From positions 24,795 to 88,794 of the forward strand of contig JAFUEH010000018.1 in the NCBI GenBank assembly GCA_017463985.1: 64,000 nucleotides of DNA, in the 5' to 3' direction. Origin of the DNA: Eubacterium sp. (GTDB lineage: Bacteria > Bacillota > Clostridia > Oscillospirales > Acutalibacteraceae). Made by a program: the position numbers and the translations under genes. Of this stretch, positions 24,819 to 33,350 are shown in pieces (within the stretch, counting starts at the first letter, position 1; each line of letters starts with the position of its first letter). Below the pieces are notes generated by a model. That model saw nothing but the letters and a program-made list of their open reading frames with translations. It did no database searches and had not been told where the DNA came from.

Positions 24819-25916
24819 TTATTTCTTGAAGAAGCTTACAATTTCATCAAAAGCAGAATCATCCTTGGACGTAAAGCTGGACGTTGCGCCGGAAACCTCT
24901 GTCGGCGGCTCTACAGGCTTCTTAGCAGTCGTAGACTTGATCTCTTTGCCGGGGCCATCCTCGCCAAAACGGGTAGCGATCACAGTGATGACCATCTCAT
25001 CCTCAAGCTCTTCGTTAATATTCGCACCGAAGATAATTTCGCAATCAGGATGTACAGCTTCTCTGACAACGGTAGAAGCAGCGTCGATCTCTTCCAGACC
25101 GATATCAGCAGACGCCGTAATATTAAGCAGAAGGCCGCGAGCGCCGTCGATAGAAGTCTGGAGCAGCGGAGAAGAAATAGCCTGCTGTGCAGCGGACTCT
25201 GCCTTGTCCTTGCCCTTTGCACGGCCAACGCCCATGTGAGCATAGCCGGCATCCTTCATGATCTCGGTTACGTCAGCAAAGTCAGAGTTAACAAGACCGG
25301 TCGCATTCACGAGGTCAGAAATAGACTGAACGCCCATTCTCAGTACATCGTTAGCAATGTCAAAAGCATTCAGGAACGTGATCTTTTCCTTAGAAACGAG
25401 CTTCAGGTTCTCGTTCGGAATAACCATGATGGAGTCAACATACTGCGCCAGCTCAGCAATACCCTGCTGTGCCTGATCCATTCTTCTCTTGCCTTCAAAA
25501 GCAAACGGAGTCGTCACAACGCCAACGGTCAGGATGCCCATATCCTTAGCGATTTTTGCAACAACAGGTGCCGCACCGGTACCGGTTCCGCCGCCCATAC
25601 CGGCAGTGATAAATACCATTTCGCAGCCGGTAAGAATGTCCGTGATCATTTCACGGGATTCCTCAGCAGCCTTCATACCAACCTCCGGTCTTGCGCCGGC
25701 GCCTCTGCCCTTCGTTACCTTTTCACCGATCAGAATCTTCTGCGTAGCAGTAGACTTGGAAAGAGCCGGCTTATCGGAGTTAATCGCCACAAATTCAACG
25801 TCCTTAATATTACACTTTACCATGCGGTTTACAGCGTTTCCGCCGCCGCCGCCAACGCCGATAACTTTAATGTTTACAACTTTGTTGTCGTCCAAATCGA
25901 TTTCAAATCTGCCCAT
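24819..25916 (-). CDS. ftsZ: Cell division protein FtsZ
   Basis: 365 residues, the tubulin-like GTPase that forms the Z-ring. The GTP-binding motifs are clear: KVIGVGGGGGNAVNRM near the N-terminus and the tubulin signature GMGGGTGTGAAPV near residue 107, then IPNENL. A short linker leads to the C-terminal peptide EIVSFFKK, corresponding to the usual IPxFLRK tail that binds FtsA/SepF. It is transcribed on its own, separated from ftsQ by a hairpin at 26075-26103; ftsA, its usual partner, is not present upstream. Confidence 0.98.
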   Translation of the reverse strand: MGRFEIDLDDNKVVNIKVIGVGGGGGNAVNRMVKCNIKDVEFVAINSDKPALSKSTATQKILIGEKVTKGRGAGARPEVGMKAAEESREMITDILTGCEMVFITAGMGGGTGTGAAPVVAKIAKDMGILTVGVVTTPFAFEGKRRMDQAQQGIAELAQYVDSIMVIPNENLKLVSKEKITFLNAFDIANDVLRMGVQSISDLVNATGLVNSDFADVTEIMKDAGYAHMGVGRAKGKDKAESAAQQAISSPLLQTSIDGARGLLLNITASADIGLEEIDAASTVVREAVHPDCEIIFGANINEELEDEMVITVIATRFGEDGPGKEIKSTTAKKPVEPPTEVSGATSSFTSKDDSAFDEIVSFFKK

Positions 25917-25930
25917 ATTTCTTCTCCTTA

Positions 25931-25988
25931 ATTATAGTATCGTTTGGTGATAGACACCGTTACAAATGCTATTGTAACAGTTTTGTAA
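25931..25988 (-). promoter_or_regulatory. ftsZ promoter region with TTGTAAC repeats
   Basis: The -10 TATAAT (25931-25936) is good but no -35 hexamer is recognisable at 16-18 bp. Instead there is a palindrome GTTACAA-N6-TTGTAAC (25959-25978) and a third TTGTAAC unit at 25983-25989. ATTGTAACAGTTTTGTAA (25971-25988) is repeated, with one change, upstream of mraZ. This suggests an activator-dependent promoter. Confidence 0.5.
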
Positions 25989-26074
25989 CTAATTTGCAAT
26001 ACTTTTTCAAAAATATTCTTCGCATTTTGAAAAATATTTTTTGTCAAGATCAGGGATTCCTTGTGCAAAATGAA

Positions 26075-26103
26075 CAAAGTCCCCTCTCTAAAAGGAGACT
26101 TTG
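26075..26103 (-). terminator. Hairpin between ftsQ and ftsZ
   Basis: CAAAGTCCCC (26075-26084) can pair with GGAGACTTTG (26094-26103), with one G-U pair in the minus-strand RNA. It lies directly after ftsQ. The following T-run is poor, so termination is likely partial. Confidence 0.45.
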
Positions 26104-26134
26104 TAAAGGGATATTACTTTACGCATTTTATTGA

Positions 26135-27094
26135 TCAATTCTCTGTAAAGTATATTTGCTTGTCATCAGTGATTGTCATCGTGCCGCTCACCTGCGGATT
26201 GGATTCATTCAGCTTTTCGGCCGCCGTCAGCGCCGTATAGATTTTGTTCTCTAAATTTTCTACGGTGCCGAGCTTAAAGGTGATACGATCCTCATATACC
26301 ATATAGTTATTATTAATATCTATGCTGGAGATGCCGGTGATTTCTGTTAACTGCAGGTCTGTCACGGCGTTTGCCAAAAGCTGCAGGTTTTCAGCGGTTT
26401 TATCATCACCGAACACGATCTGTTGACCGACAACTGCCGTCGTTACGGTGGCGTTGGTAACAGTGATGGCACCCTCCGGCAGCTCCGATACGCCAAGCTC
26501 CAGCACTTTAAAGCGGCCGTCCGTGAGAATATAGGTTTCATCCTCCGTCAAGATCGCATAGACTGTCGGTGTTTCTGTGATATTGACCAGTAGCGTTGAC
26601 GGCAATTTTCGGCTAATTGTCGCATCATAGATATAAGGCAAATTTTGCTCCAGCTTTGCCGCCGCCTTTTCAGTATCCGCTAAGAAGAGATTATCCTGAT
26701 AGGTGATCGGCAATACAGCCGTTATCTCTTCCTCTGCATAACGTTGATTGCCTTCGACCGTAACGGTTTCAATTTTAAATAAAACCGTCAGACTTAATAC
26801 GACTAACACCGCGAGGATGCCGAGCGTCAGACTAATGATGGCCACGATCCTACGCAAAAGCTTATTTTGCTTTCTCTTTTTATTTTGCTCAGCGTGGCGC
26901 TGTTGTCTTGTCTTTGGCAATTCTTTTTCTCGGTGCTGACGTGACCTCTGCGGTGCTTCCTCCACCACGTCCTCACGCCGGTAGCGCTTTGGCGGATCGA
27001 TACCAAAGGAGCTGAGCGCACGGTCCAGCTCGCTCGCCGCATCATCCTGTTCAGGCGGACGTTTTGTATTCGGTTTCTGTTTAGACTTCTTCAT
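26135..27094 (-). CDS. ftsQ: Cell division protein FtsQ/DivIB
   Basis: 319 residues. A long, basic cytoplasmic N-terminus (1-95, many Arg/Lys/Gln) leads into one transmembrane helix (about 96-118, IVAIISLTLGILAVLVVLSL), then a POTRA domain (ETVTVEGNQRYAEEEI) and the DivIB beta domain. It belongs to the divisome FtsQ-FtsL-FtsB core. It overlaps murA by 14 bp and is the last gene of the main dcw transcript. Confidence 0.9.
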   Translation of the reverse strand: MKKSKQKPNTKRPPEQDDAASELDRALSSFGIDPPKRYRREDVVEEAPQRSRQHREKELPKTRQQRHAEQNKKRKQNKLLRRIVAIISLTLGILAVLVVLSLTVLFKIETVTVEGNQRYAEEEITAVLPITYQDNLFLADTEKAAAKLEQNLPYIYDATISRKLPSTLLVNITETPTVYAILTEDETYILTDGRFKVLELGVSELPEGAITVTNATVTTAVVGQQIVFGDDKTAENLQLLANAVTDLQLTEITGISSIDINNNYMVYEDRITFKLGTVENLENKIYTALTAAEKLNESNPQVSGTMTITDDKQIYFTEN

Positions 27095-28346
27095 CCTTTA
27101 TCCTCTTGACCGTAACACCGGCAGCTGTCAGCTGCGCTTCTAATGCTTCATAGCCTCTGTCTATATGATGAATATTCTTAATAACGGATTCACCCTCTGC
27201 CGCGATCGCCGCCAGCAGTACGGCTGCACCGCCGCGCAAATCGGTACACACGGCGTCCGCTGCATGAAGCCGACGCACACCGCTGATGACAGCAACGCGG
27301 TCCTTTACCGTAATATCGGCACCGAACCGTCTTAGCTGCGGCACATAGATAAACCGATTTTCAAATACCGTTTCACTCAGCACCGAGGTGCCGTGAGCGG
27401 TAGCCAGCATGGCACATACCGGTGCCTGACAGTCTGTCGGAAATCCCGGATAGGCCATGGTTTCAATATGCTTTACGCGACGCAGCCGCTTCGGTGCTTT
27501 CAGATACACACCGGTTTTATCCAGCTGCAGCTGACAACCGCTTTGCTGAAATACAGATATGACCGGTGCCAGATGGCTAAGGCATACACGCCGGACTGTC
27601 ACCTCGCCGCCGGTGATTGCGGCAGCACAAAGAAAGGTGGCCGCAACAATGCGGTCCGGTATGACGGTATGCTCTGTGGCGTGCAAGGCCTGCACACCTT
27701 CAATTTCAATAACCGGCGTCAGCGCACCGCGGATCTTCGCGCCGGCACGGTTCAGATAGTTGCATAAATCCTCAATTTCAGGTTCTCTGGCAGCATTAAT
27801 AATCGTTGTTTTCCCCGGTAAAAACACCGAGGACAGAATCAAATTTTCCGTAGCGCCAACACTGGGAAACGGCAATACCACCTTATCAGCTGCGGCAGCT
27901 TCGCCAGAAAGACATATATTGCTGCCGTCAAACGATACAGCATAATGCAGCGCCTGCAGACCGCTGAGATGCATATCGATCGGGCGCAAGCCAATTTCAC
28001 ATCCGCCGGGCAAGTAGACGCAGGCTCGCCCCTGTCTTGCTGCCAGCGCACCGAGGAAAATAATGGAGCTGCGCATTTCCTTCATCAAAGACTCGGGAAT
28101 ATCTGCGCGCCCGATAGTCGCTGTATTCACGGTGAGTGTTGCGCCGTCCCGACTGACAGAAGCACCGAGGTACTGCAATATCTTAACCGTATATTCCACG
28201 TCGGAAAGACAGGGACAGTTATGTATCACACTTTCCCCTTGAACCAAAAGCGACGCCGCTAAAATCGGCAACACACTGTTTTTTGCGCCATGGATATTCA
28301 CGCTACCGCGCAAAGGACTGCCGCCAACGACCTGATAATATTCCAT
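27081..28346 (-). CDS. murA: UDP-N-acetylglucosamine 1-carboxyvinyltransferase
   Basis: 421 residues, the usual length. HGAKNSVLPILAASLL near the N-terminus carries the conserved Lys-Asn pair, and LPGGCEIGLRPIDMHL holds the catalytic Cys that fosfomycin modifies. FPTDCQAP is also typical. It makes the first committed peptidoglycan precursor from UDP-GlcNAc and PEP. Its place between murG and ftsQ inside the dcw cluster is where murB, murC or murD often sit in other lineages. Confidence 0.96.
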   Translation of the reverse strand: MEYYQVVGGSPLRGSVNIHGAKNSVLPILAASLLVQGESVIHNCPCLSDVEYTVKILQYLGASVSRDGATLTVNTATIGRADIPESLMKEMRSSIIFLGALAARQGRACVYLPGGCEIGLRPIDMHLSGLQALHYAVSFDGSNICLSGEAAAADKVVLPFPSVGATENLILSSVFLPGKTTIINAAREPEIEDLCNYLNRAGAKIRGALTPVIEIEGVQALHATEHTVIPDRIVAATFLCAAAITGGEVTVRRVCLSHLAPVISVFQQSGCQLQLDKTGVYLKAPKRLRRVKHIETMAYPGFPTDCQAPVCAMLATAHGTSVLSETVFENRFIYVPQLRRFGADITVKDRVAVISGVRRLHAADAVCTDLRGGAAVLLAAIAAEGESVIKNIHHIDRGYEALEAQLTAAGVTVKRIKDEEV

Positions 28347-28401
28347 TCTTCCACCCTCTTCATAAGCTATACTATGAAGAGAAAAGCGGAATTGTTAACC
28401 G

Positions 28402-29535
28402 TTATTTTGCCAGCGACAAAATGATTTGAGCAATACGCTCACGGGCATCTAATATCGCCATAGCTTTGGCGTTTCGTTCAATTTCAAAAAGAGTTTCCGG
28501 TGAGGAAAGCAGCTCCTCCAGCATCGCCTTGAGTGAATCAGAGGTCAAGTCCTTTTCCTCAATAATTCTTGCGGCATTGCGGTTGACAAGCGCCATGGCA
28601 TTATGGTACTGATGGTTTTCAGCCACATAAGGGGACGGAATCAGCACCGACGCCTTCCCCATCGCCTCAATTTCAGAAAGCGAGGATGCGCCTGCCCTGC
28701 CGATCACCACGTCCGCTGCCGCCATACAAACATCCATATTATCAATATACCGTCTGACCTCTGCATTGCCGCGGCGAAGCGTCGCTTCGTCAATACGCTC
28801 AAAGCCCTCCTCTACCAGCTGCGCTAAAAACGCATCGCCGTTCGTACCGGCAGAATGGATATGATAACGCTGTGGATTATCAGCGTCCGCCAACAAGATA
28901 TCATGCATGGCATTATTCAGCGGCGCAGCGCCGAGCGAACCGCCGAACGACAGCACCAGCTGCGCGTCCTCCGGTATTCCCAGCTCTGCACGGGCAGTGG
29001 CTTTATCCTTTTTCAGAAGCTCACCGCGTACCGGCAGACCGGTTACCACCGGCTCATGCTTTGGTTCCAGATGTTTTGTAGCGTCCTCGACCGTCAGCAT
29101 CACCTGATCGACGCTTTTGGCCAGCTGCTTATTCGTGATACCCGGAAAGGCATTTTGCTCATGAATACAGCACGGTATGCCCAGCTTTGCCGCTGTTTGC
29201 AGCACCGGACCGGAAACATAGCCGCCAAAGCCGACGACCACATCCGGCTGAAAACGCTGTATAATTTTCTTACTGTCTTTTTCTGACTTCAGCAGCTTAC
29301 CGACCGTCTTGACATTATCCATCAGCGCCTTCGGCTTCATGGAGCGCTTAAAGCCGCTGATTTCGATCGTTTCAAAATTGAAGCCGGCGTTCGGTACCAA
29401 CCGCGCTTCCATGTGATCGGCCGTACCGATAAACAAAAACTCACTGTCCGGTACGGTTTCCCTTATGTAGGAGGCGACGGCGATCGCCGGATTAATATGA
29501 CCGGCCGTGCCGCCTGTTGCAAATAACAATTTCAT
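28402..29535 (-). CDS. murG: UDP-N-acetylglucosamine transferase MurG
   Basis: The start is ATG 29535 (MKLLFATGGTAGHINPA), which places the family's GGTxGH motif at residues 8-13; longer in-frame versions run into ftsW. 377 residues with GFGGYVSGP, SFGGSLGA, and GRAGASSLSEIEAMGKASVLIPSPYVAENHQ. It transfers GlcNAc to lipid I to form lipid II on the inner face of the membrane. It starts 4 bp after the ftsW stop codon. Confidence 0.96.
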   Translation of the reverse strand: MKLLFATGGTAGHINPAIAVASYIRETVPDSEFLFIGTADHMEARLVPNAGFNFETIEISGFKRSMKPKALMDNVKTVGKLLKSEKDSKKIIQRFQPDVVVGFGGYVSGPVLQTAAKLGIPCCIHEQNAFPGITNKQLAKSVDQVMLTVEDATKHLEPKHEPVVTGLPVRGELLKKDKATARAELGIPEDAQLVLSFGGSLGAAPLNNAMHDILLADADNPQRYHIHSAGTNGDAFLAQLVEEGFERIDEATLRRGNAEVRRYIDNMDVCMAAADVVIGRAGASSLSEIEAMGKASVLIPSPYVAENHQYHNAMALVNRNAARIIEEKDLTSDSLKAMLEELLSSPETLFEIERNAKAMAILDARERIAQIILSLAK

Positions 29536-29539
29536 ACGC

Positions 29540-30769
29540 TTATACCTTTTTTTGATTTGATTTTCTGGAAACCGACAGCACAATGCCCATTTCACCCAGC
29601 AGCATGAGTATCGCTGTGCCGCCGTAAGAGAAAAACGGTAAGGAAATACCCGTGTTCGGGAACCAGTCGGTTACGACTAAAATATTTAATATCGTCTGAA
29701 TCGCCACCTGCGAGACGATACCGATCACCAAAAAGCTGCCGAAGCGGTCGCCGGTATGCGTTGCAATTTTAATACCGCGTACAAACAGCGCGCCGAACAG
29801 CGCAATGATCAGCGACGAACGAATAAAGCCAAGCTCCTCACAGACAATAGAGAAAATAAAGTCATTCTGCGGTTCTGAGACATAAAGGAACTTTTGGCGT
29901 GAGTTGCCGAGACCGGCACCCCACAGGCCTCCTGATCCGATGGCATATAGCGAGTTATTCGTCTGCCATCTGGCGCCGAGCGGATCGTAATCCTTATCCA
30001 GCCAGGCAACAATACGCTCACCGGCATATTCCATCATCACATTGGGATTGAAAATAATAAATATGATGGCAGCGATCGCGATCGCAAAGCCGATCGCAAA
30101 CAGCTTGCCGTTAGAGCCGCCGCTGAACATCATCACCGCGCCGATCGTAAACAGCAGCAGCGTACCGGAATTGTGGTGTTCTAAAAATACCAGTCCGGCA
30201 AACAGCGCCGTGATCAATACCGGATAAACGATACCCTGGATCGGCTTATGCATCTGCTTATAGTTTTTAGAAATATAGTCCGCCAGGATCAGCACCAGGC
30301 AAAACTTAGCAATATCCGACGGCTGTATCGTGATCGGTCCCAACTGCATCCAGCGCCGGAAGCCGCCCGGGACATTCGTATGGTAAACCAGTACCAAACC
30401 AAGCAAGCCGACCGTCACCGCAAAAATCACCCATTTAAATTTTAACAGCAGACGGTAATTCAGCTTAGAGATCAGCAGCATAACCACCACGCCGCCAACA
30501 GAAAAGGCTACCTGTCTTTTGATGAAATAATAGGAATCGCCGTACTTATACAACGCGTAAGGATAGGTTGCGGAAAACAGCATGATCAGCCCGATCGTCA
30601 ATAGTGCAATGACGATACCAAAGAATATCAGGTCGATGCCGCCGATGGTAAATACATCCAATCCGAACAGCTGCCACTTTCCTTTTGGCTTTTTGATAAT
30701 TTCCGCCGTCGGTGCTGCTTCCGCCTCGCGGCTTCTTTTCGGTTTTGGAGGCTCCAGCCTGTCTGACAT
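29540..30769 (-). CDS. ftsW: SEDS peptidoglycan glycosyltransferase FtsW
   Basis: 409 residues. A basic cytoplasmic N-terminus of about 40 residues precedes about ten transmembrane helices. SEDS-family signatures include YPYALYKYGDSYYFIKRQ, RRWMQLGPITIQPSDIAKF, HHNSGTLLL and GISLPFFSYGGTAILML near the C-terminus. It polymerises lipid II at the septum together with the class B PBP encoded two kilobases upstream. SpoVE, the sporulation paralogue, is nearly indistinguishable, so the exact subfamily is open. Confidence 0.93.
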   Translation of the reverse strand: MSDRLEPPKPKRSREAEAAPTAEIIKKPKGKWQLFGLDVFTIGGIDLIFFGIVIALLTIGLIMLFSATYPYALYKYGDSYYFIKRQVAFSVGGVVVMLLISKLNYRLLLKFKWVIFAVTVGLLGLVLVYHTNVPGGFRRWMQLGPITIQPSDIAKFCLVLILADYISKNYKQMHKPIQGIVYPVLITALFAGLVFLEHHNSGTLLLFTIGAVMMFSGGSNGKLFAIGFAIAIAAIIFIIFNPNVMMEYAGERIVAWLDKDYDPLGARWQTNNSLYAIGSGGLWGAGLGNSRQKFLYVSEPQNDFIFSIVCEELGFIRSSLIIALFGALFVRGIKIATHTGDRFGSFLVIGIVSQVAIQTILNILVVTDWFPNTGISLPFFSYGGTAILMLLGEMGIVLSVSRKSNQKKV

Positions 30770-30806
30770 ATTTACTCACCTCTTTTTATTATATCGTTAA
30801 ATAGAT

Positions 30807-31859
30807 TTATTTATTCTGACCGAAATACAAAAGCGCCAGCGCCACGGCGCAGCCGAGTGCGTTCACCAAAGAAAAGACAACGCAGATTTTCTTTTCCTTC
30901 CAGCCGCACATCTCAAAATGATGATGGATCGGCGCCATTTTAAATACGCGCTTGCCGCCCGTCAGCTTAAAATATCCGATCTGGATAATATCGCTCATTG
31001 TTTCACACACATAAACAATGCCGATCGGCAGCAGCAGCAGCGGGCATTTGATTGCATAGCCAAGCGCAGCCACCATACCGCCGAGGAACAGCGAGCCGGT
31101 ATCGCCCATGAAGGTCTTTGCCGGATTCCAGTTCCAGCACAAAAAGCCGCACACACCGCCCAGCAGAGCACCGGCTAAGATCGAAAGACCGGTAAACTGC
31201 AGCCAATAAGAGGCAATGATAAAGGTGATGGCAACCGTGGCTGTCACAGAGGAGCAAAGGCCGTCGATGCCGTCCGTCAGGTTAACAGAATTGACGCAGC
31301 CGTAAATGATAAATATAGAAAGAAGCCAAAAGATGATACCAGTAAAGATATTCTTTGAAAAATCTACCGTGCCGATAAACGGCAGATACCAAACGGTGTT
31401 ATGAGAAAGCCACAGCGTCAGCACATAACCCACCGTGACGGCCATCTGACCGGCAGTTTTTTGTTTTGCGGAGAGGCCCTCATTACGCTTCATTTTAATT
31501 TTAATAAAATCATCTGTAAAGCCAACAATACCGCAACCGAGCGCCAAGCCTGCGCCGGCGATCAGGAGGACGAGATCCCTGCCCTCAAACGGCTCTGCTG
31601 CATAAGCGGATTCCAGCGTGCCGCCGGTAAAGTGCACCACCAGTAAACCGACAACAAAGGCCACCACAATACCGATGATGAACATGATACCGCCCATATT
31701 CGGGGTACCCTGCTTTGATTTATGCCAGGAAGGGCCGATATCTAAAATCGTCTGTCCGAACTTCAGCTTTCTGAGCCATGGGATAATCACAAAGCCCAGC
31801 GCCGCCGTAACGCCGAAGGCAATCACAATACTGATAATCATTGCTGCTGTTGTATTCAT
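30807..31859 (-). CDS. mraY: Phospho-N-acetylmuramoyl-pentapeptide transferase
   Basis: 350 residues with about ten transmembrane helices. Catalytic-loop motifs are FTDDFIKIKMKRNEGL (Asp-Asp pair), NLTDGIDGL, GDTGSLFLGGM and APIHHHFEMCGWKE near the C-terminus. It attaches phospho-MurNAc-pentapeptide to undecaprenyl phosphate, giving lipid I. It lies 29 bp after murE and 37 bp before ftsW. murF and murD, which flank mraY in many genomes, are missing here. Confidence 0.97.
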   Translation of the reverse strand: MNTTAAMIISIVIAFGVTAALGFVIIPWLRKLKFGQTILDIGPSWHKSKQGTPNMGGIMFIIGIVVAFVVGLLVVHFTGGTLESAYAAEPFEGRDLVLLIAGAGLALGCGIVGFTDDFIKIKMKRNEGLSAKQKTAGQMAVTVGYVLTLWLSHNTVWYLPFIGTVDFSKNIFTGIIFWLLSIFIIYGCVNSVNLTDGIDGLCSSVTATVAITFIIASYWLQFTGLSILAGALLGGVCGFLCWNWNPAKTFMGDTGSLFLGGMVAALGYAIKCPLLLLPIGIVYVCETMSDIIQIGYFKLTGGKRVFKMAPIHHHFEMCGWKEKKICVVFSLVNALGCAVALALLYFGQNK

Positions 31860-31888
31860 TTCAATCTCCTGTATGCTATTGTCTCAGT

Positions 31889-33325
31889 TTATTTTTTCAA
31901 TTCTTCCAGCACTTCCGCCACGACTTCACGCTCATCAAAGTGAATAGTCTCCGTCGGTAAGATCTGATAGGTTTCATGTCCCTTGCCTGCTAACAGCAGG
32001 ATGTCGTTCTTTTGTGCGTTTTCCATCGCCCAGCGAATCGCCTCACGGCGGTTCACCACTACCTTATAAGGCGTTTTTGTACCGTGCATACCGGCGAGGA
32101 TATCCTCGATGATGGCGTCCGGTGCTTCACTGCGCGGATTGTCTGACGTGACGACGCAAAAATCAGAAAGTCTTGCCGCGATCTCACCCATCAGCGGACG
32201 CTTTGTTTTATCACGGTCACCGCCGCAGCCGAACAGCGTTACGATCCTGCCGTTCGCGATTTCGCGCAGTGAGGAGATAATATTTTCTAATCCGTCCGGT
32301 GAGTGAGCATAGTCGATGATCACGGTATAATCTGTGTCCGTCGGAACGACTTCGATCCGACCCTTTACGCCGCTGCACTGCGCGATCGACAGCACCACCT
32401 CCGCAAAATCCAGACCGAGCGCCAGCGCCACCGTCGCGGCACAGAGTGAGTTATAAACGGAGAAGCGGCCGGGGATCGGACAATACACTCTGCCAATGCG
32501 ATCACACACCAGCTCATATTTCACACCGTCCGTGGCAAAATTAACGTTGCGCGCTGTATAATCGGACTGCAGGTTATTGACAGCATAAGTCACTACCCGA
32601 CAGGGCAAATCCTTCACGATTTCCAGTCCGTACGGATCGTCCACATTCGTCACCGCCGTCTCACACTGCGTAAACAGCAGCCGCTTAGCGGCAAAATAGT
32701 TCTCCCAGGTTTTATGATAATCCAAATGATCCTGCGTCAGGTTCGTAAACGCGGCTACCGTAAAATGAACGCCGTTCACTCTCCCCTGCGCCAACGCTTG
32801 TGAAGAGACCTCCATCACGCAGTACTCACAGCCGGCATCCGCCATTTTCCGAAACAGCTGCTGCAGCTCGTGTGGGTCAGGCGTAGTATAGTGCGCCGGA
32901 TAGATTTCATCCCCCACCATATTCTGCACCGTACCGATGAGGCCGACCTTCTTACCGCAATTTTCCAAAATTTGTTTGATCAGAAAGCTGGTAGTCGTCT
33001 TACCGTTGGTACCGGTGAGACCGATCAGCTTCAGCTGCTTTGCCGGGTTGCCGAAGAAATTGGCGCAGATCGGTGACAGCGCCGCACGGGAATCCTCCAC
33101 CAAAATTTGCTGCGGTAAGCCAAGATCACGCTCGCAAACAACGGCGACGGCGCCTTTTTCCAGCATTTCCGCTGCGACGGTATGGCCGTCAAACACAGCG
33201 CCCTTGACGCAGATAAAGAGGGTTCCCTCCTTTACCAGGCGCGAATCCGCTGTGACCTCGCGCACCTCGGCATCAGTATATTGATTTTTAACGGGAATTC
33301 CGTTCAGAATTTGTGAAAGCTTCAT
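31889..33325 (-). CDS. murE: UDP-MurNAc-tripeptide synthetase MurE (meso-DAP type)
   Basis: 478 residues. ATP-binding loop TGTNGKTTTSFL (about 108-119), FTNLTQDHLDYH, and the substrate-specificity motif DNPRSE near residue 400 that marks meso-diaminopimelate ligases (lysine-adding enzymes have DDPN-type motifs). It adds the third stem-peptide residue, so this organism's wall is probably DAP-type. It is 25 bp downstream of the penicillin-binding protein gene. Confidence 0.96.
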   Translation of the reverse strand: MKLSQILNGIPVKNQYTDAEVREVTADSRLVKEGTLFICVKGAVFDGHTVAAEMLEKGAVAVVCERDLGLPQQILVEDSRAALSPICANFFGNPAKQLKLIGLTGTNGKTTTSFLIKQILENCGKKVGLIGTVQNMVGDEIYPAHYTTPDPHELQQLFRKMADAGCEYCVMEVSSQALAQGRVNGVHFTVAAFTNLTQDHLDYHKTWENYFAAKRLLFTQCETAVTNVDDPYGLEIVKDLPCRVVTYAVNNLQSDYTARNVNFATDGVKYELVCDRIGRVYCPIPGRFSVYNSLCAATVALALGLDFAEVVLSIAQCSGVKGRIEVVPTDTDYTVIIDYAHSPDGLENIISSLREIANGRIVTLFGCGGDRDKTKRPLMGEIAARLSDFCVVTSDNPRSEAPDAIIEDILAGMHGTKTPYKVVVNRREAIRWAMENAQKNDILLLAGKGHETYQILPTETIHFDEREVVAEVLEELKK

Positions 33326-33350
33326 CTGTTCCTCCGATGTAGCGCGTACA

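Noticed and set aside
24804-25931. A 375-codon open frame opposite ftsZ
   Set aside because: It covers ftsZ exactly and shows no protein family; ftsZ is unambiguous.
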